Source of the DNA: Acidothermaceae bacterium
GTDB lineage: Bacteria; Actinomycetota; Actinomycetes; Acidothermales; Acidothermaceae
Assembly: GCA_025925185.1 (NCBI GenBank)
Contig: JAICLV010000097.1
Coordinates: 1 to 9,653 of the forward strand
Length of the DNA stretch: 9,653 nt
Reading direction: 5' to 3'
Each line of letters opens with the position of its first letter. The first letter of the stretch is position 1. The notes under the pieces were generated by a model that had not been told where the DNA came from, searched no databases, and was given only the letters and a program-made list of their open reading frames with translations. The translations under genes and the position numbers were made by a program. This document shows, in pieces, positions 6,654 to 9,653 of the stretch.

Positions 6654-6659
6654 TACCCT
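6654..6659 (+). promoter_or_regulatory. Putative -10 element giving a leaderless adenosyltransferase mRNA
   Basis: TACCCT fits TANNNT and is followed by six bases (GAGCGC) and then ATG 6666. No Shine-Dalgarno sequence is present, so the gene is probably read from a leaderless transcript. No -35 is evident. Confidence 0.45.
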
Positions 6660-6665
6660 GAGCGC

Positions 6666-7253
6666 ATGCCAGTCCATCTCACCCGCATCTACACCAAGAC
6701 CGGTGACGACGGCACGACCGCCCTCGTCGACGGTTCGCGCACGGCGAAGGACGACTCGCGGCTGGCCGCGTTCGGCGACTGCGACGAGGCGAACTCCGCG
6801 ATCGGTGTGGCCATCGCCTTGGGGGGGCTGCCTCCCGACGTCCGCGACCTGCTGGCCCGCGTGCAAAACGACCTGTTCGACGTCGGCGCCGACCTCGCCA
6901 CGCCGGTCGTCGAGAACTCGCGCCGCGAGCCGCTGCGCGTTCTCGACGCGAACGTCGAGCGGTTGGAGTCAGCCATCGATCGGTACAACGAGAAGCTCGG
7001 CAAGCTCGACAGCTTTGTGCTGCCGGGTGGCAGCGCTGGCGCCGCGTTGCTGCACGTGGCTCGCACCGTGGTTCGGCGAGCCGAACGCCATACGTGGCAG
7101 GCGGTTTCTGAGTTCGGTCCGTCGATGAGCCCTCTTCCCGCGCGTTACCTCAACCGGCTGAGCGACCTGTTGTTCGTCCTTGCGCGCTACGCCAACACAC
7201 CGTCGGTGGTCGGCGGAGGCGACGTCCTTTGGAAGCCCGCCGGCAACCGCTGA
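6666..7253 (+). CDS. pduO: PduO-type cob(I)alamin (cob(I)yrinic acid a,c-diamide) adenosyltransferase
   Basis: The 195-residue protein transfers the 5'-deoxyadenosyl group of ATP to cobalt of reduced corrinoid, making coenzyme B12. PduO-type hallmarks are present: the N-terminal ATP loop TKTGDDGTT (10-18), FGDCDEANSAIG (36-47), FVLPGGS (117-123), RRAERHTW (137-144) and YLNRLSDLLFVLAR (161-174). The symbol names the enzyme type; there are no propanediol genes here. ATG 6666 starts the conserved MPVHLTRIYTKTG opening and follows a -10 element by 6 nt, so longer in-frame starts are rejected. It is the only plus-strand gene, divergent from the HipA-like gene and converging on narK with 7 bp between stops. 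Its opposite orientation between atpC/DUF2550 and murA matches the mycobacterial layout. Confidence 0.95.
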   Translation: MPVHLTRIYTKTGDDGTTALVDGSRTAKDDSRLAAFGDCDEANSAIGVAIALGGLPPDVRDLLARVQNDLFDVGADLATPVVENSRREPLRVLDANVERLESAIDRYNEKLGKLDSFVLPGGSAGAALLHVARTVVRRAERHTWQAVSEFGPSMSPLPARYLNRLSDLLFVLARYANTPSVVGGGDVLWKPAGNR

Positions 7254-7260
7254 CCCCCCT

Positions 7261-8487
7261 TCACTCGGCGAGTGGGCTGCTGCGCCGGCGACCCATCGCG
7301 AACGCGCCGACAGCGGCCAGCGCGGCCACCACCGCGAGCGCCGCCAACCCGCCGCCGTAGGAGTTGGTGCTGCCGTAGATCGAGCCCATGAACAGCGGCG
7401 GCACGAACCCGCCAAGACCGCCGGCCGCGCCGACCACACCGGTGACCGCGCCAACCCGGCTCGCCGGCGCGCGCTGCGCCACCAGCGCGAACACCGCGCC
7501 CGACGACGTCCCGAGGGCAGCCGCCATCGCGAGGAACGCGACGGTGCCGGTCGGCGACAGCTCAGGCGTCGCCGCCTGGACGAGCGCGAACACCACCACC
7601 ACGGCGAAGGACACCGCGAGCACCCGGCTGGCCGCGACCCGGTCGGAAAGCCAGCCGCCGATCGGTCGCAGCGCGACCGCGAGCAACACGAAGCCGGCCA
7701 TCTTCATCGCGGCGTCGTCCTGGGCGAGCGCGTACGCGTTCTTCAGGTATGTGGGCAGGTAGACGCTGAAGGCGACGTAGCCGCCGAAGCCGACGGCGTA
7801 CAGCGCGGCGGCCTGCCAGGTCACGGCAAGCTTTGCCGTCGCCGCGAGCCTGGCCATCGTCTTCTCGGACGGCGGTACCCGCCCGGGCGCGTCACGCAGC
7901 ACAAGGGCCGACACGACGGCGTAGCAGGCAAGCGCGATCGCCACAATCAAGAACGGCGTCTGGATTCCGTGAGCGTCGACGAGCTTCACCGTGGTGAGAG
8001 CGCTGATCGCGGTCCCGCCCATGCCCATGCCGAAGATCCCAAGCGCCGCGCCGCGTCGCGCCGGCGGGAACCACGCATTCACGAACGGCACGCCGACCGC
8101 GAACGACGTGCCGCTGACGCCGAGGAAGAACCCGCCCACGAGCAGGCCGGCATAAGACCGGTATCCCGCGTAGCCGATGAACAGCACCGGGATGATCGTC
8201 AGCGCCGACACGAGCGGAAACATCACCCGACCGCCGAACCGGTCGGTGAGGGCGCCTACGGGGATGCGTCCAAGCGAGCCTACGATCACCGGGACCGCGA
8301 CCAGCAACGCTTGGTCGAAGGAGCTCAGCGCGAGCGCCTGCTTGAAGTGGGTGCCGAGCGGCGACAGCAGCGCCCAGGCCCAGAAGTTGAGTGCGAAGCC
8401 GAGCACCGACATCGCAAGCATGAGGTTGTTCCCTGCGCGCGCCTGGCTGGCCACGGCGGGCCCGTCAACGGCGGTGGTCACGGCCAA
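7261..8487 (-). CDS. narK: NarK-type nitrate/nitrite transporter (major facilitator superfamily)
   Basis: A 408-residue inner-membrane protein with about 12 hydrophobic segments. It resembles the nitrate-nitrite porter family: FALNFWAWALLSPLG (31-45), SLGRIPVGALTDRFGGR (71-87), SFAVGVPFVNAWFPPARRG (128-146), LRPIGGWLSDR (273-283) and GAVTGVVGAAGGLGGFVPP (346-364). R74 and R274 are in the places of the two nitrate-binding arginines of E. coli NarK. In the first signature, GMGMGG (153-158) has Met156 where NarK has Asn, so substrate preference may differ. The frame is closed upstream by a TGA at about 8499, so the start is TTG 8487 or GTG 8481. I list TTG because GAGAG lies about 6 nt upstream, with modest confidence. 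It has a 181-bp upstream region with repeats and no nitrate reductase gene nearby. Its stop faces that of the adenosyltransferase gene; no terminator is obvious between them. Confidence 0.85.
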   Translation of the reverse strand: MAVTTAVDGPAVASQARAGNNLMLAMSVLGFALNFWAWALLSPLGTHFKQALALSSFDQALLVAVPVIVGSLGRIPVGALTDRFGGRVMFPLVSALTIIPVLFIGYAGYRSYAGLLVGGFFLGVSGTSFAVGVPFVNAWFPPARRGAALGIFGMGMGGTAISALTTVKLVDAHGIQTPFLIVAIALACYAVVSALVLRDAPGRVPPSEKTMARLAATAKLAVTWQAAALYAVGFGGYVAFSVYLPTYLKNAYALAQDDAAMKMAGFVLLAVALRPIGGWLSDRVAASRVLAVSFAVVVVFALVQAATPELSPTGTVAFLAMAAALGTSSGAVFALVAQRAPASRVGAVTGVVGAAGGLGGFVPPLFMGSIYGSTNSYGGGLAALAVVAALAAVGAFAMGRRRSSPLAE

Positions 8488-8548
8488 GGTCGTCTCTCAA
8501 GGTCGTCTGGTAGGAGCGTGTCGTGCGGCTCGTCTCCCAAGAGTCGTC
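8488..8548 (-). repeat. Two imperfect copies of a ~20-nt element upstream of narK
   Basis: On the minus strand, 8548-8527 and 8507-8488 align as the same element, beginning GACGAC and ending GAGACGA(G)CC, with 19 shared positions, one substitution and two single-base gaps. They start 41 bp apart, close to four helical turns. The second copy abuts the TTG start and also forms an 11-bp exact direct repeat (AGACGACCTTG at 8508-8498 and 8495-8485). They may be tandem regulator sites or a slippage duplication. Confidence 0.5.
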
Positions 8549-8562
8549 AATGTGCATGACGA
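8544..8562. promoter_or_regulatory. Inverted repeat upstream of narK, possible operator
   Basis: Perfect 6-bp arms TCGTCA (8544-8549) and TGACGA (8557-8562) are separated by 7 nt, about 60-75 bp before the narK start. The size suits a dimeric regulator. I found no TANNNT -10 element in the 8488-8668 region, so the narK promoter itself is not located. A 12-bp GC palindrome CGGCCCGGGCCG lies at 8605-8616; nothing else in this stretch is interpretable. Confidence 0.3.
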
Positions 8563-8668
8563 TTCCCGAGAACGCATCCCACGATGCCTTGGCGGGGCGT
8601 TCGGCGGCCCGGGCCGTAGGTCCCGTCACGAGCCGCGTTCGTCCCGCCGCGGATGGCCGAATGGCCGT

Positions 8669-9133
8669 TCAGCTACGCCGCGCGCCGCGATTTTGGTGCG
8701 CGCCCGGGGGGGCCGACTCTAGCCAGGCCAGAAAACCGGTCATCGTGATCGCGCCCATCGCCAGTTCGAAGGCGACCGGCCGGCCGTCGCGGCCGTTCGC
8801 GACGCATTGGACGACGACGGCGCTGTGCGGGATCGCGTGCAGTTCGAAGCCGCGCGGCTCACGTCGTCCGGTGATCTCGAAGCTGCGGCGAACGAAAGTG
8901 AACTTCGCTTGCGGCGCGACGCTGAAGATGCGAAACCACTGCAGGTGCCGTGGCGTGTAGCGGACCACGCCGAAGCGCCAGCCGCGTCCGGGCCGCGCAT
9001 CGTACAACCGGAACGCGCAGTTGATCGTGGCGCCGTTTCGCCGCAGTATCGCCAGCCGCGCGAGGACCGTGACCGCGGCGAGGACCACCAGCAGGACAAG
9101 CACGCCGACCGAGTCGAGGATCTCGAAGAACAC
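8669..9133 (-). CDS. DUF2550 family membrane-anchored protein
   Basis: A 154-residue protein with one N-terminal hydrophobic segment (about residues 7-29, VGVLVLLVVLAAVTVLARLA) followed by a basic ILRR turn and a soluble domain. RNGATINCAFRL, then GWRFGVVRYTPRHLQWFRIFS, is typical of DUF2550 proteins, which are found almost only in actinobacteria directly downstream of atpC (for example Rv1312 in M. tuberculosis). The soluble part is probably cytoplasmic by the positive-inside rule. Function unknown; association with the ATP synthase operon is by position only. The start is GTG 9133 with AGGA 10 nt upstream, 26 bp after the atpC stop. The C-terminal tail is Gly/Arg rich. Confidence 0.85.
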   Translation of the reverse strand: MFFEILDSVGVLVLLVVLAAVTVLARLAILRRNGATINCAFRLYDARPGRGWRFGVVRYTPRHLQWFRIFSVAPQAKFTFVRRSFEITGRREPRGFELHAIPHSAVVVQCVANGRDGRPVAFELAMGAITMTGFLAWLESAPPGAHQNRGARRS

Positions 9134-9134
9134 C

Positions 9135-9159
9135 GCCGGCCGGTCCTGTCAGCGCCGGC
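9135..9159. repeat. Inverted repeat in the atpC-DUF2550 gap
   Basis: GCCGGC occurs at 9135-9140 and 9154-9159. Being self-complementary, the two copies can form a 6-bp stem with a 13-nt loop that spans the DUF2550 ribosome-binding site (AGGA). It could lower DUF2550 translation or mark an RNA processing site. There is no U-tract, so it is not a typical terminator. Confidence 0.3.
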
Positions 9160-9555
9160 TTAGACAGGCTCGTGGGCTGCGGCGAGCCGGGCGCGCGCTC
9201 GCGCCGCCGCCGATCCATTGCCGGGTGTGTCGTCGTCGTTCGTGGCGTTCGCTCGCTCCAGCGCCGCTCGGGCGCGGGCGACGTCGATCTCGGTCGACAG
9301 CTCCGCGACCTCGGCGAGGATCGCGACGTAGTCGTCGCTCACCGAAAGGAAGCCGCCGTGCACCGCGGCCTCGATGCCGTCGCCGGCGTCGCCGCCGCTC
9401 ACCCGCACGGTGAAGCCTTCGGCGAGGACGCCGAGGGTCGGCACGTGACCCGGCAGGATGCCGATCTCGCCGTCGAGCGTCCGCGCGACGACGAATCCTG
9501 CCTCGCCGGTCCAGACCTTGCGCTCGGCCGACACGAGTTCGACGGTGAGCGGCAT
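9160..9555 (-). CDS. atpC: F1Fo ATP synthase epsilon subunit
   Basis: The epsilon subunit sits on the gamma central stalk of F1 and damps ATP hydrolysis. The 131 residues begin MPLTVELVSAERKVWTGEA, the beginning of the N-terminal beta-sandwich. They continue with the family signature GEIGILPGHVPTLGVL and with HGGFLSVSDDYVAILAE. The C-terminal helical part (IDVARARAALERANA and the ARARARLAAA segment) is interrupted by an acidic NDDDTPGNG linker that looks lineage-specific. ATG 9555 overlaps the atpD stop by one base (TAATG), and no separate ribosome-binding site is evident, so it is coupled to atpD. DUF2550 follows after 26 bp. Confidence 0.95.
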   Translation of the reverse strand: MPLTVELVSAERKVWTGEAGFVVARTLDGEIGILPGHVPTLGVLAEGFTVRVSGGDAGDGIEAAVHGGFLSVSDDYVAILAEVAELSTEIDVARARAALERANATNDDDTPGNGSAAARARARLAAAHEPV

Positions 9556-9653
9556 TACTGACCGGCCAGCCGCTTCGCGGCGGCCTCGACGTCGCCGATG
9601 CCGCCGGCCATGAAGAACGCCTGCTCGGGCAGGTGGTCGAAGTCGCCGTCGCA
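9555..9653 (-). CDS. atpD: F1Fo ATP synthase beta subunit, C-terminal end (truncated by window edge)
   Basis: The last 32 codons plus TAA are present. The peptide includes FDHLPEQAFFMAGGIGDVEA, matching the conserved C-terminus of the catalytic beta subunit (YDHLPExAFxMVGxIEE). No catalytic residue is in the window. Its stop overlaps the atpC start (TAATG), as in ATP synthase operons. Confidence 0.92.
   Translation of the reverse strand, partial: CDGDFDHLPEQAFFMAGGIGDVEAAAKRLAGQ

Noticed and set aside
7251..7274. Short hairpin CACTC-GGC-GAGTG at the convergent adenosyltransferase/narK ends as a bidirectional terminator
   Set aside because: Only 5 bp, no T-tract on either side, and mostly inside the narK coding end.
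8465..8557. 30-codon minus-strand frame (MHIDDSWETSRTTR...) overlapping the narK start, as a possible leader peptide
   Set aside because: No ribosome-binding site or TANNNT element precedes its ATG, and part of it is simply the repeated element; kept only as a note.
7180..8559. 459-codon plus-strand open frame rich in Arg, His and Glu
   Set aside because: Antisense shadow of the NarK-like transporter, with low-complexity composition and no domain.
8605..8616. 12-bp perfect palindrome CGGCCCGGGCCG as a terminator
   Set aside because: As RNA it gives only a short stem without a proper loop or U-tract; likely a chance GC palindrome.
8523..8960. Plus-strand frame of 145 codons across the narK upstream region
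   Set aside because: Mostly antisense to DUF2550, with no ribosome-binding site and no family resemblance.

Overview
The window is high-GC, gene-dense DNA from an actinobacterium (Actinomycetota). The GC-rich third codon positions, GTG/TTG starts, TANNNT-type -10 elements placed 6 nt before start codons, and the gene order point this way. The order atpD - atpC - DUF2550 - (divergent PduO-type adenosyltransferase) - murA matches, in relative orientation, the atpD-atpC-Rv1312-Rv1314c-murA neighbourhood that I recall from Mycobacterium tuberculosis. I cannot name genus or species.

All genes but one lie on the minus strand, so transcription runs from high to low coordinates. At the right edge are the 3' end of atpD, then atpC (F1-ATPase epsilon) and a DUF2550 membrane protein. 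A NarK-type nitrate/nitrite transporter of the major facilitator family follows. The only plus-strand gene (6666-7253) encodes a PduO-type cob(I)alamin adenosyltransferase. It converges on narK with a 7-bp gap and diverges from a HipA-like kinase gene across a 73-bp promoter region.

The HipA-like kinase overlaps a DUF3037 gene by one base. Then come murA (with Asp in place of the catalytic Cys) and, one base later, a 3-hydroxyacyl-CoA dehydrogenase. Next is an uncharacterised nucleotidyltransferase (NTP_transf_5 type). After a 189-bp leader region comes a tightly coupled three-gene operon: pyrF (OMP decarboxylase), tmk-like (dTMP kinase) and the start of an SDR oxidoreductase, each junction an ATGA overlap.

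Themes: energy conservation (ATP synthase), cell-wall precursor synthesis (murA), pyrimidine nucleotides (pyrF, tmk), cobalamin activation and nitrate/nitrite transport. Compared with the mycobacterial order, narK and the HipA-like/DUF3037 pair are the inserted genes. That two-gene kinase pair is the best candidate for an uncharacterised system here. The second point of interest is the pyrF leader, where an apparent leaderless 8-codon ORF lies on a hairpin. There is no rRNA, tRNA, CRISPR array or insertion sequence that I can see, and no gene-free stretch longer than about 190 bases.
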